Source: Sipunculus nudus (taxonomy: Eukaryota; Annelida; Sipuncula; Golfingiida; Sipunculidae). From it: DNA of 64,000 nucleotides. The position numbers and the translations under genes were made by a program. Location of the stretch: contig CM049307.1 in NCBI GenBank assembly GCA_026874595.1, positions 37,428,862 through 37,492,861 of the forward strand, read 5' to 3'. Below the pieces are notes generated by a model that saw only the letters and a program-made list of their open reading frames with translations, ran no database searches and was not told the origin of the DNA. How positions within the stretch are numbered: position 1 is the stretch's first letter; each line of letters starts with the position of its first letter. Of this stretch, positions 39,846 to 50,639 are shown in pieces.

Positions 39846-40995
39846 TGCCTCACTGAAACTCCTGTGTTAATTCACATCAGGTTTGGGTGCCTGCCTCACT
39901 GAGACTCATGTGTTACTGCATCACTGAAACTCCTGTGTTAACTAATTAGTTCACATCGGGTTTGGTGCCTGCCTCACTGAGACTCCTGTGTTAGTTCACA
40001 TCAGGTTTGGGTGCCTGCCTCACTGAGACTCCTGTGTTAGTTCACATCAGGTTTGGGTGCCTGCCTCACTGAGACTCCTGCGTTAGTTCACATCAGGTTT
40101 GGGTGCCTGCCTTACTGAGACTCCTGTGTAAGTTCACATCAGGTTTTGGTGCCTGCCTAACTGAGACTCCTGTGTTAGTTCACATCAGGTTTGGGTGCCT
40201 GCCTCACTGAGACTCCTGTGTTAGTTCTCATTGGGTTTGGGTGCCTGCCTCACTGAGACTCCTGTGTTAGTTCGCATTTGGTTTTGGTGCCTGCCTCACT
40301 GAGACTCCTGTGTTAGTTCACATCGGGTTTGGGTGCCTGCCTCACTGAGACTCATGTGTTAGTTCACATCGGGTTTGGGTGCCTGCCTCACTTAGACTCA
40401 TGTGTTAGTTCACATCGGGTTTGGGTGCCTGCCTCACTGAGACTCCTGTGTTAGTTCTCATTGGGTTTGGGTGCCTGCCTCACTGAGACTCCTGTGTTAG
40501 TTCACATCAGGTTTGGGTGCCTGCCTCACTGAGACTCCTGCGTTAGTTCGTATCAGGTTTGGGTGCCTGCCTCACTGAGACTCCTGTGTTAGTTCTCATT
40601 TGGTTTGGGTGCCTGCCTCACTGAGACTCCTGTGTTAGTTTGCATTTGGTTTTGGTGCCTGCCTCACTGAGCCTCCTTTGTTAGTTCACATCAGGTTTGG
40701 GTGCCTGCGTCACTGAGACTCCTGTGTTAGTTCTCATTGGGTTTGGGTGCCTGCCTCACTGAGACTCCTGTGTTAGTTTGCATTGGGTTTGGGTGCCTGC
40801 ATCACTGAGACTCCTGTGTTAGTTCTCATTGGGTTTGGGTGCCTGCCTCACTGAGACTCCTGTGTTAGTTTGCATTGGGTTTGGGTGCCTGCCTCACTGA
40901 GACTCCTGTGTTAGTTCGCATTTGGTTTGGGTGCCTGCCTCACTGAGACTCCTGTGTTAGTTTACATTGGGTTTGGTTGCCTGCCTCACTGAGAT
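39830..40995. repeat. 46-bp minisatellite, about 25 units
   Basis: The repeat phrase GGTTTGGGTGCCTGCCTCAC plus TGAGACTCCTGTGTTAGTTC-ACATC recurs every 46 bp. Variable positions cluster in the ACATCAGG segment (ACATCGGG, GCATTTGG, TCATTGGG). The first units are irregular, containing an extra partial copy around 39900-39950. The segment AGTTCACATC matches the B-box part of the SINE-like head at its left edge. Confidence 0.95.
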
Positions 40996-41094
40996 CCCTA
41001 ATCAAAGTCTTCTCCACCAGGGCATGCCCTGTGATGGACATAGGCAAATGTAGAAGAAATAAACCTCTATCACGCACTGGCTAGTTAGGTTGTA

Positions 41095-41500
41095 TGCTCC
41101 CAAGTTGCAGATCCAGAGGGGGGTCCAGGTCCAGACCCCCTCCTTTTGAGCTGCAACAACCTTTTTTCAGGGTTTGAAACCATTTTTTCCAGCCTGGACT
41201 CCTCCCTTTCCGGATTAGGGGACCTTTTCCTTAAGGTTTTCAAACAGGTCTTCCCTAGTTGGACCCTGCTCTTTCCAAAATCCTGGATCCGCCCTGCTCC
41301 CTGAGATAAGCTACAAGAATGAATAGGTCCAAAAGACCAGGGAGGCAAAGAAAGGGGGGGAGGAGGGGTTCGGGTCACCTTCCTTTTGAGCTGCTTCAAC
41401 CTTTTTTTCAGGGTTTGAAACCAATTTTTCCAGCCTGGACCCTTCCCTTTCTGGATAAGGGGACATTTTTCTTTAAAAGACCGGGGAGGCAAAGTGTGTA
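41095..41500. repeat. Duplicated ACCCCCTCCTTTTGAGCTG repeat
   Basis: A segment of about 105 bp (CCTTTTGAGCTGC, CAGGGTTTGAAACCA, TTTTTCCAGCCTGGAC, GGGGAC) occurs at about 41138-41230 and again at about 41382-41470, with a related weaker unit between. A 152-residue minus-strand frame across the block shows the same duplication in its Lys/Gln/Pro-rich peptide. I regard it as a repeat by-product, because its content is internally repeated and low in complexity. Confidence 0.7.
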
Positions 41501-42586
41501 AAGTTGGATAAGACCAACACTTGGACCAAAATCCTCTCATCATCGGACAACCGGGTCCAATATTTTGGTGGCACCAGTTGTGCTGCGAGCGTATAATTGC
41601 TCAGCAGCTCTGTCAGGTACTTAATGCATGCCATGATTGGAACATGTGTACACAGTTTATGTACAGCCTACAGATTTTGGTGCTATACAAATGGATTCAC
41701 TATCACCTGACAGTTAACAGAATATCTGAATTTTGTATGATGTCTATAATACCGGTACATGATGATTCCATCATCTGAGGAGAACTGGTCTACATCTTAA
41801 CCAGGTGGAGCTGTTCCATGAAGTGTCATCCAGTTAGTGCCCTATTAGCTCCTTGCATTGTTTAATATACAATTTGGGAGCATGAGCTGGTCTGCTGCTG
41901 TCAGACAGTAGTCTGCTGGAAGAAAAGACCTATATAATAAAATTAAAACCCTTGGTATACAGGAAGGTCTCTTGATAATAACTATATGCAAGGACTTCTA
42001 TAGCAGTACATGTAAATTTTATCTTAGAATAACCAGTGGCATAGCTGAGTTGCTGGCATGTCTCACTACTGTTTAAATATGTGCTATGTGAGCAGCTCAT
42101 TCTATGAGATCTATTTAGTGAATCTTGGCTAAAGCTAAACTTCAGTCTTTTGAAAATGATTTGGGAGATATCTGATTGAACGGGCTCTCAGTAACAGACA
42201 GATCTCCTGCTGTGTCAGTCAGGGACTAGTCAGTAAAATCAATACAGGAGATGACAGTCTCCATAATAACAATGGTGAATTTCTCAGGGATGAATCTATG
42301 GTATTACAGTGACCAACCAAGGATGGCACATAGGACAGTGCGGAATTGCTGAAATAGATAAGCAAAGCTAATACCTGACAGGAAGCCGGCATGATAGGAT
42401 GGGGCTGATTTAGAAGGGGACATGCCCCCATTTTTACCTTTAATTCTAGGATATGAATTAATACATGTTCCCTTTTTAACGAAAGAAAATGTACCATTTT
42501 CCCCCCTATACCTCTGCATGTGAAAGTTATATCAACTAGTCCCCCAGCACTCCTGGCAACTAATTAACTTGTGGAAGGGTGTTGAG

Positions 42587-42605
42587 CCCCCCCCCCCCCC
42601 CCCCC
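42587..42605. repeat. Poly(C) run
   Basis: Nineteen consecutive C residues. Confidence 0.95.
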
Positions 42606-43149
42606 TTAGATTCTGTATCCGCCCCCGATAGGGGTTTACATAAAAATAACTGATGTCTTACACTGTTTTCACATTAAATGTGGTTCATCTTTATATATTA
42701 AGAGGCCCAGGTAAACCACTTCATACTGATAAATATCCTGGTCCAGCCAACTCTGATTGATTGTATGCTACTGGTTCCTCCTGGAAAAACAAACTGTGTT
42801 CAACATGCAGCCTGTCATCTCTTGTCCCCTCACAGTGTATATAAACATCTGCATCCCATATTTAGCTGGGGCAAACCTGACAGAAGAAAATTTGGTTCTC
42901 TGATAGTCTCAAATTTTATTTTAGGGGAATCTACAAAAGTCTTTCTGAATCTTTTATATTAATTTTTGTTATTATAATTTGATTAACAAATTAAGAAGTA
43001 AATATAGTGTTTTTTACATACCAATTATAATGTCAACTAATTTAATTTTAATCAAATATATTATATATAATTTTCTGTAGTTATCTTAAACTGATTTAAT
43101 GGACATTAAATGGTATGATAAAAAAAATAAAAGAAAATAGCTGAATTGT

Positions 43150-44315
43150 CAGTGCTGTTTTATCTGCATTCGGTTTAATCCACTGGATAAATCTGGATTA
43201 ATCCAGATCGGATAAAACAGGTTTTATTCAGTTTCATCCAAAGTTTGAGTGTGTACTGTCTGTGAAGTAGACATTTTATATTCAGTTTAGCTTTCCACTG
43301 GAAAAAAAAAAATCTTAAAAGGAACATTTATGTCTAGTTGACTGAATTATTATGTGACCATGTATTTATACCTATAACTCCTTGTGTTTGTCACAGGTAG
43401 TCATACCATAATTTTAATAATAATTTTTAAACTTGAAACTATTTCTCTTCTTTAGGGAGGTCAGTTAGGGTATGACTTATTTAAACATTACACTATTAGA
43501 AAAGTTAAACAACTGCAACTCACACATGTTTAGTTAAACTCCACAATCAGTGGTACTACAGAATATGATATATTCACAGATAAGCATTTATTCTTACATC
43601 TGAGAGAGATGTACATGATCCAGTCATTTATTGCATAAATGACTTAAGATAAACAGTGACATCAGTCACTATGTCAATAATTATGAGGGGGTGACCTTTC
43701 AAGATGCAAAGATACAATACTTCAGTTGAAAAGCTATCTTGCCTAAGTAGGTTTCTCTGAATGTGGGGTAGTAGTGTGATTCCTTGACTCTTTTGCCACT
43801 GGAAAGGCATGTTTATACAAGCAGCAACAATGGGCTAACATTGGACAACCATCCAGTCATGACAGCCTGAGAGGAGATACCTCCATTGGATAAGTCTGCC
43901 CCGTGACTGAGTAAATATTTGATGGCTGATCGCGGATGATGCTTTAAAGATGATACATCCTTTTTAGAAAATGACTACCAGCCAGAAAAGTAACATAGAA
44001 GACAAAGGGATAGCTCTTCAATCTGGTGTGTTGAGCATAAGCTAATAGTGGATGCTGATAACAGTGAAACATGAACCTGAAGCAAATTGCCAATTGGATA
44101 TAAAACTTATTTATTGTTAATATATTAATAAACCTTCTGAATTTATTTAACCAGATTATGATTTACGTTAATTTAAATAAATTTTACAAGATGATTCTTA
44201 GTTTTATCCAGTTTAAATCTGTTTAATCCAAATAAAACTGTATTAAACCGGATAAAACCCAGTTTTATCCATTGTCCTAGATTAAAAAAAAAGTTTTATC
44301 TGGATAAAACCCAAC
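43150..44315. mobile_element. Candidate element bounded by GGATAAAAC-rich ends
   Basis: The left edge carries GTTTTATCTGCATTCGGTTT, the perfect palindrome ATCTGGATTAATCCAGAT at 43191-43208, and GGATAAAACAGGTTTTAT. The right edge (about 44200-44312) carries GTTTTATCC and GGATAAAAC several times plus TTAAACCGGATAAAACCCAG, which in reverse resembles the left edge. This suggests terminal inverted repeats of a MITE-like element of about 1.2 kb, but the ends are degenerate and no target duplication was established. Confidence 0.4.
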
Positions 44316-46892
44316 CCTGGTGCTTGGATAATTCTTCACCATAAATAAAATGCATGGTTGACAGATTTTAACTCGCACTGAGCAGAATACTGGCCCACAT
44401 TGAACTTTACTGGTTTTCAAAGATACATCACTATATGTTTTTTATGAAGAATGAAATATCCTCACTAGTTCACCATACTTAGTATCCTACTGAGAATAAT
44501 TATTCTCTTTGACTGGCATGCAAGAATAGTATAAACAGCTATATACAACATAACCCTTAATTCACTTGCCCAGTAGCTATGTCATTAGAGCGAAGCCTCT
44601 TTGAACTGACACTGGTATGTGATATGTTGTATGTTCTGTCCAGTGGGGCTTGACCAGTTGTCCACAGCTCAAATATAATCAAAGCGCCATTCATCTTTAC
44701 TCACACAACACTGACACTTAACGGTGTGACTCATGTATGTTTTCACTGCAGGGCAAACCACAGCTGGGAATAACAAGACCTTGTTACCATTGTAAGTAGT
44801 AAGTACACAAGCCTACCTGTGGTTCTATTGGATTATACAAAATTACATTCAGTATTTTAGCTGCATTGACCCTGTATACAACAGTTGGAGATCCAAGTAA
44901 AATGTGCAATGCAGTAATCTGCTGAGCAGTGGCAGTCTCAGGGCTCAGAGTGGAGTCAGAGAGGTCGGCATAGTATGCTTGTTTAAACAACAACAATAAC
45001 TTTCTTTTATTGACTTATCTGACAGCTCTGGAGGACATAGTTTAACTTCAGTAGATGTTTTAGACTGTTTGCACTGTATATCCTCAGAAAAAATATCAAT
45101 ATTTTCCTTCCTTTAAAAACATCTACATGAACAACCATCTAAGACCTAAATAAACAGCTATACTTTTTGTGACATTAGTGATTATATCCTGTTAAATGGG
45201 TTCAAATTAAAAAATTACTGATCATAATATTGTACTTCAAACATTAAATCAGATAATTAAGTGAAACAACTGACATAATTAATGACATACATTTAAATCA
45301 GGATATTTTGTAGCATTTTTTTCAAATTTATATGAATAAGCAAAAATAAATATTTTACAAATGATTCAGATTGGAAGTTTATATACATAGTAAGTGTTGA
45401 TATTGAAGGAGTTTGAAATCAGCAGACAGACATGTGTCCAAACATGAGTATATGTAATTTCTTTTTGTATGGGCTCAGACAATAAGAGCATTAATAGAGG
45501 TTATGTATATGTGTAACAAGTTAACATTGATAATGGAACTAATGCACCACTGATCACACACAGTGCCTCAGCATATTCTATACATTTCTTTACATAGGTG
45601 CACTGGTTTTAAATGTAATGGATGTAAGGCCAAATTACTTAAAAACAATTTAGACCAGTGTAGGTCTATCACCTGGCACTATATGTGCACCTTGTGTCTG
45701 CTTTGCTTACTTATCCTTAGGGGTATTAATATCCTTCTCCAGTAACTGCAGATATATAAAGTGCCTGCTATACTTTCAGTGGTGTGTCTTCTAGAGGTAG
45801 AAAATCATGCATAACTCCCAAAATAAATTTTATTTACAAAGATGCTCTGGTTCTAAATGTCACTTTAAAGCACTGTTGATTCTAATTTTCAGCAAGTCTG
45901 TGCTAGAATATTCTATTCCTTGATGTGGTACAGTTTAACAAACATGTCCACATTCTGTCAATCTAAATTATTAATATGTGCAGGTTTAGATAATGGTATT
46001 ACTGTAGTCTATATGTACTGTTTTTCATAATGCAAGATCAGAACTACAGTATTTGGCAATTAGGATGTTCAGCTCAGTCACCTGTCAATGGCAGCTGTCA
46101 TACATGTACATTTCACCTAATTAAGCTTCCCACCCTGGCATGTGACATATTAATGATAAGTAGTCTGGTCAATTAAGTCTGGTTACAGGCTGACAAATGT
46201 TCATTTTACCTAGATAAGCCCAGGGCTCAGAAGGGGTACCTATAATGTATGCACCAAAAAAAAGTTAAACAGTGTACAAAATGCAATTTACTTTTCACTG
46301 AAAGTGTAAGACAGCAAACTCAGCAATGAAGGTTTATTTTATGTAGATACTATATACTCCAATATACCTTTCATTTTTATCTTTATTATTAAGTCGAATT
46401 ATATCCTTAGAAAGGGACTACTTTGGTTCAACTTCACACAACACCAATTTATCTGAAGTCACACAATACAGAATTATTTCCTGTTCCTACCGAATGACAA
46501 GAAACCTATTGCAGTATTTGGCTATATACAGTATAACATCATTTTCTTGCCGACACCAGGAACCTTTGAACTTTTGGCAGTAGGTGGGGTGGTAGATAAT
46601 GAGGGATACTGATTTATAAAGCATTAGAATTTAAATGACTACAGTGACATACCTATCAAACAATAAAGCAATCAAGACAGGTAATAATGGAAAAGAAAAT
46701 ACTTTAAATCTGAAGTTATTCAAATTAATGTAGTACAAAACAAACCATACCAATAAATAATTTTATTAATTATACCTATATTATATAATATAATTATCAA
46801 ATTATTAAAAAAAATTATAATTATTTATTTCTTTAAATAACACCAAACTAGAAATATATATATCATACAAAATTACCCAGATTTAACAGCCT
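44316..46892. other. Intron 1, distal part, one weak exon-like stretch
   Basis: Mostly ordinary AT-rich sequence. On the minus strand 44996-44817 is an open frame that ends at a good donor (CCACAG|GTAGGC), with a peptide containing SPETATAQQITALHILLG, but no suitable phase-0 acceptor precedes it. I do not include it in the gene. Confidence 0.4.
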
Positions 46893-46907
46893 AATATATA
46901 TATATAC

Positions 46908-46958
<51 letters not shown>
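46893..46958. repeat. (TA)n(CA)n microsatellite
   Basis: TA repeats with single C interruptions, passing into (CA)7. It lies about 30 bp inside intron 1 from the exon 1 donor. Confidence 0.95.
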
Positions 46959-46985
46959 TTATAATAAAATACATAAAAATCTTAC

Positions 46986-47249
46986 CATCTTTGAGGATGT
47001 GGTGTAATCAGTGTGTGGCTGTGTCCGGATGGTGAATGTACTTCTGTGGTTGGCTCTGCTCCCTTTAGTGAACGGCAGAGGTTTAGAGACACAACGTGAT
47101 TTATATGGCTCATCTGTAATGATAGTGACGAAGTCCCCTTGATCAGCCAGGATGGTGGTGGCAGTTTTACCTTGGCCATGCCGTACGCTGCTGACTGGTT
47201 TTGCCAGTACGGAACAGTCGTAGTCTATCGGACTCTTCGCGGCTAACAT
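46986..47249 (-). CDS. Exon 1 (first coding exon) of the four-exon unrecognised gene
   Basis: The ATG at 47249-47247 has A at -3 and an in-frame TAA 24 nt upstream (47273-47271), which supports this start. The exon encodes 88 residues and ends at the donor AAGATG|GTAAGA (46986/46985) in phase 0. The peptide begins MLAAKSPIDYDCSVLAKP and includes TTILADQGDFVTIITDEPYK and FTIRTQPHTDYTTSSKM. No signal peptide or membrane segment is seen. Joined to exons 2-4, the product is 243 residues, with about 32 Lys/Arg against 17 Asp/Glu and many Ser, Thr, Pro and Tyr. Short, basic, Tyr/Pro-rich proteins of this kind include many axonemal microtubule inner proteins, but I could not match it to one; that remains a guess. 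Confidence 0.75.
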
Positions 47250-47450
47250 ATTACAAGATCTACTACCGTGTTATTTCCAATCAAAGAGAGCAGCTAACTG
47301 CTGTTGTCAGACAACCGTGAAGAGTTCGCCATACACCCGTACAAACATTTACACGGTCATTAGCGCACAGGGCCGAAGCGCACCCAATGTAAACAGCTGA
47401 ATGCGACGTTCAAGTACACAAAATAGTTCTGTCGATCGAGCCTGTATTAG
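47250..47450 (-). promoter_or_regulatory. Putative promoter and 5'UTR of the minus-strand gene
   Basis: The 200 bp upstream of the ATG are visibly richer in CpG than the rest of the intergenic DNA (GTTCGCC, ACGGTC, GCGCAC, CCGAAGCGC, GCGACG). A CCAAT pentamer (plus-strand orientation) lies at 47277-47281. An inverted repeat GTTGTC-A-GACAAC at 47303-47315, about 54 bp from the ATG, resembles a weak RFX X-box. No TATA box is evident and the transcription start is unknown. Confidence 0.45.
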
Positions 47451-49730
47451 TAGCACGAGTGGCACTGATAATGTCTTGAGTATTTACACAAATCAAGCCC
47501 ATTTTTTGTAAAGTCAAATAAAGTGAGTTCACCCTAAATTTAAAATGAATAGATTTTACACCTGAGTTTCTTAAGCGTATGAATATTTTGTTGTTATGGG
47601 GATTGCTTGCCGGAAAGCAGCTCGTTGCCGTATGTAGGTTCTCCTTATGTCGCAAAAGCCAAACTTATGGGCATTTACTTTGATCATTATGTCGCAAAAG
47701 CTATAGAAGCTTTGATTACCTGTGCAAACTGCTTAATGCTGTACCTAATTTCTGACAAAATATGCAGACTTAGGCGAAATAAGCATTAGTAAAAAGAAAA
47801 AAAATACATATGTTTGACTATATGATCGGCCAGCGGTCATGAATGTTGGCCTTGAAAATCAGGCATAAATGTCAAGCCAACATGTTGATACCCACAACTA
47901 GTCAAAAGTGTGGAGTGACGATACAAAGGACAGAGAGTCTAAAACTGAGTATATATCTAAATACCTAGAAGATATGCTGTTTTGAAATAATTTTGACTTT
48001 GAGAGTTTAAACCTTGGTTTTTCTTCTTTTTTTGGGGGGGGGGGGGGGGGGGGGGGGGTGGTGGTTTTGCCAAGGGGCTGGATCTGATTAATCACCATTT
48101 GATGTTTTGATCAAATAAAATGCTCCAACAATGACACTTAAAATCGGATATGCCTTTTTTAACGATAATAAATGTGTATCAGGTAATTTCACGAAATATA
48201 AGACATAGTTTGACAGTCCATACCATAGATGGTTCCATGTGCACTGAATCCGGCTTTGTTTCGTAGACATATCCTACAAGAAAAACTGGGTACTGGTATT
48301 TAAGCAGGTAAAGATACAGGTTAAAAAAGGTAAAAAAACAATAGAATCCCTAGGTATTTGAAAGTCCTTGCTGTGCTGTTAAATATTTGATAATTTTGAA
48401 TATCCGGTAAATGTATACTCATGCACATTCATTGCTTCAACAATTGCATATTGTTAATACTAGTTAAAATTTATTATCTTCAACTACTGGTGATATACTG
48501 GATAACCTTGAATATTGTTTTGGCGAATAGTTATGGCATTATTATATCTACTAACTATCCACTTAATCTGCCTTTGCATCTGGTAATTATTAAAAGAACA
48601 CGAAGCAGATTTGATATTAATAACATTTTCATATTTCCTCTATAAAGGACGACCGATCTAAAAAAAAACACATTTAATTGAGCTGGTGAAAATGTGACTT
48701 TGTGAACAGTTTTGTAAAACAAATGCATTGGGCATGACAGATAAACTTAATAAGTCTCAATAAATATCGGTTCTATATCGGTTCTAAATATACTGGTCAA
48801 TCAGCTCTGGGATTACTGCCTTTGCTGAACACGTGATATCTGGTGCTTTTTATGCCTATGCAAAAATAGATTGTAACTTCCCCTAGAGCAAATTTATAAT
48901 CCTTTGGATTTTTATCTACACCATGCCGTATATATCACAATTTAGGGCCAAGGAAAGACTATTCTTTGCTGATGATACTCAACCATCCGATGAAAATACC
49001 ACGAAACTATTATGTTATCATACTTTTTTTTATAAAGCAATTGTTTGAAGAGAGATCAAAATTGATTTAAGGCCTCATCCGTGAGAGTACAGTTAATATA
49101 ATGGCTATCTCAAATTAAACTAGTTTGTACATAAATTTATCATATAAGTGCTTATATAAAGCACCTGATTAACTGCTATTCACCGTTTTAATTCCTTTAA
49201 TTAAACAATTTTAATTAGAAATTTTATTGTGCCTTAGTTTAATACCTACTGACTTATTTGATAAAACAAGACAGGGCACTTATAAATTGTGTCTAATCCT
49301 ATTCTCAATCAAACTTGAATATATCTCAACTTGGTGAACAAGGCATGTTTATTGATGAATGTTAATTTATTGTAATTCAAGTAAATGTCCATTAAAGACT
49401 AATTCTGAATATAATCCATCGGAATTAAGTTCCTGGAGATTTAATAAACACTGTTTTACCAACAAATTGAGTTCCTGAAAATAGGCCTAAGGTACCCAAC
49501 AAACAAATACAAAACAGAATAAAACCACCCGAGGCTGTGTGTAAATATACAGGATATATGTGCATTTCAAATCTGATCTCGAATTATTATTTAATTGAAT
49601 TTGTTTATTTGTTTCATTGTTATATATTTAAAAAGAACGAAAAGTAAATTCGATAATAATTCATTGATTTATTAGAGATGAAATTTGAATGAAAACTTTT
49701 TTTCATTAAAGGTGTCATAGCGTTGGTGTA
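47451..49730. other. Intergenic, no gene seen
   Basis: AT-rich DNA upstream of the gene. The phrase TTATGTCGCAAAAGC occurs twice (about 47646 and 47689). Apart from a 25-base G run, nothing notable and no coding exon is seen. Confidence 0.55.
48034..48058. repeat. Poly(G) run of 25
   Basis: Twenty-five consecutive G residues, preceded by a T-rich pyrimidine tract (TTTTTCTTCTTTTTTT). Confidence 0.95.
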
Positions 49731-49734
49731 AATG

Positions 49735-50600
49735 AAACCCTCATCAGCAGTTGATATTACTATCAGACCAATAAACAAGATGACCAGAGGTCACGCGCTT
49801 GCCGGAAATACTTTGACCCAGATTGGTAGAATAACAAGAACATGTCATAACCAAGACAAAGACCCTAAAAAAGGAGCCCCTAGCGGCTATTTTCCAAAAA
49901 TGAAAAATTCTTTTCGAGATATTAGTGCAAGATGTATCAGATGTATCAGTTAAAATAGATTCCTGCGAAACTGTGGCCTGTAGAATGTTTTATTTAAGAC
50001 AAGGACCAGCTAAGAGGCAAAATTTAGGAGAGCTGACAAAGAGACAGAAATACTGACAAAGTGACACATCTGAGACAAAAGTTGGCCTTACAAAAGTTGT
50101 GGGGACGACCAATCGGAAGAAAATGAGCCTAAGATTGTGAAGATAGGATTAAAATTGACAAAGTTATGACGAAAATAACATTTCAAAATTTTTTGATGAT
50201 CTTGACGTTGACTTGTGGCAGATATTGAGAAAAAAGGCATGCAGAACGTTTGGTCTTCCATGATCTCTGTAAGTTTTAAAGCGGTTGCTGTAAAATTGTG
50301 GCCTTTGTAGTGCTATATGTAAGACAAAAGAACCAGCAAGAAGGCGAAAATGAGGACAGCTGACAAAGAGACAGAAATACTGACTAAGTGACACATCTGA
50401 CACAAAAGATGGCTTTACAAAAGTTGTGGGGAAGACCAAGAAGAAGAAAATGAGCCTAAGATTGTGAAGATAAGACCAAATTTGATAAAGTTATGAAGAA
50501 AATAGAATTTCAAGGTTTTTGGCCGACCTTGACCTTGACCTCTGACCTATATTGCCCAAAAAGAAAAGGCTTCCAGGATTTGAAAATTTCTACCAGCTGT
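49735..50600. repeat. Mixed repeat fragments, including a 320-bp spaced duplication
   Basis: It opens with the end motif AAGATGACCAGAGGTCACGCG shared with the composite elements below (shown here one base over; core TGACCAGAGGTCA at about 49780). A fragment with a decayed GGAGCCCCTAGCGGCT core follows (49873-49888). Then comes a block, GACAAAGAGACAGAAATACTGA through AAGATTGTGAAGATA, present at about 50036-50180 and again at about 50358-50500. It ends with TGACCTTGACC-type sequence near 50526. The 73-residue frame at 49732 is a repeat by-product. Confidence 0.65.
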
Positions 50601-50639
50601 GTAAGTTTCAGGGCGATTGCTGGAAAAGTGTGCCCAGGA

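Noticed and set aside
41085-41543. 152-residue minus-strand ORF
   Set aside because: The peptide is a duplicated Lys/Gln/Pro-rich sequence produced by a duplicated repeat with T-rich and C-rich tracts. No splice phase or homologue supports it.
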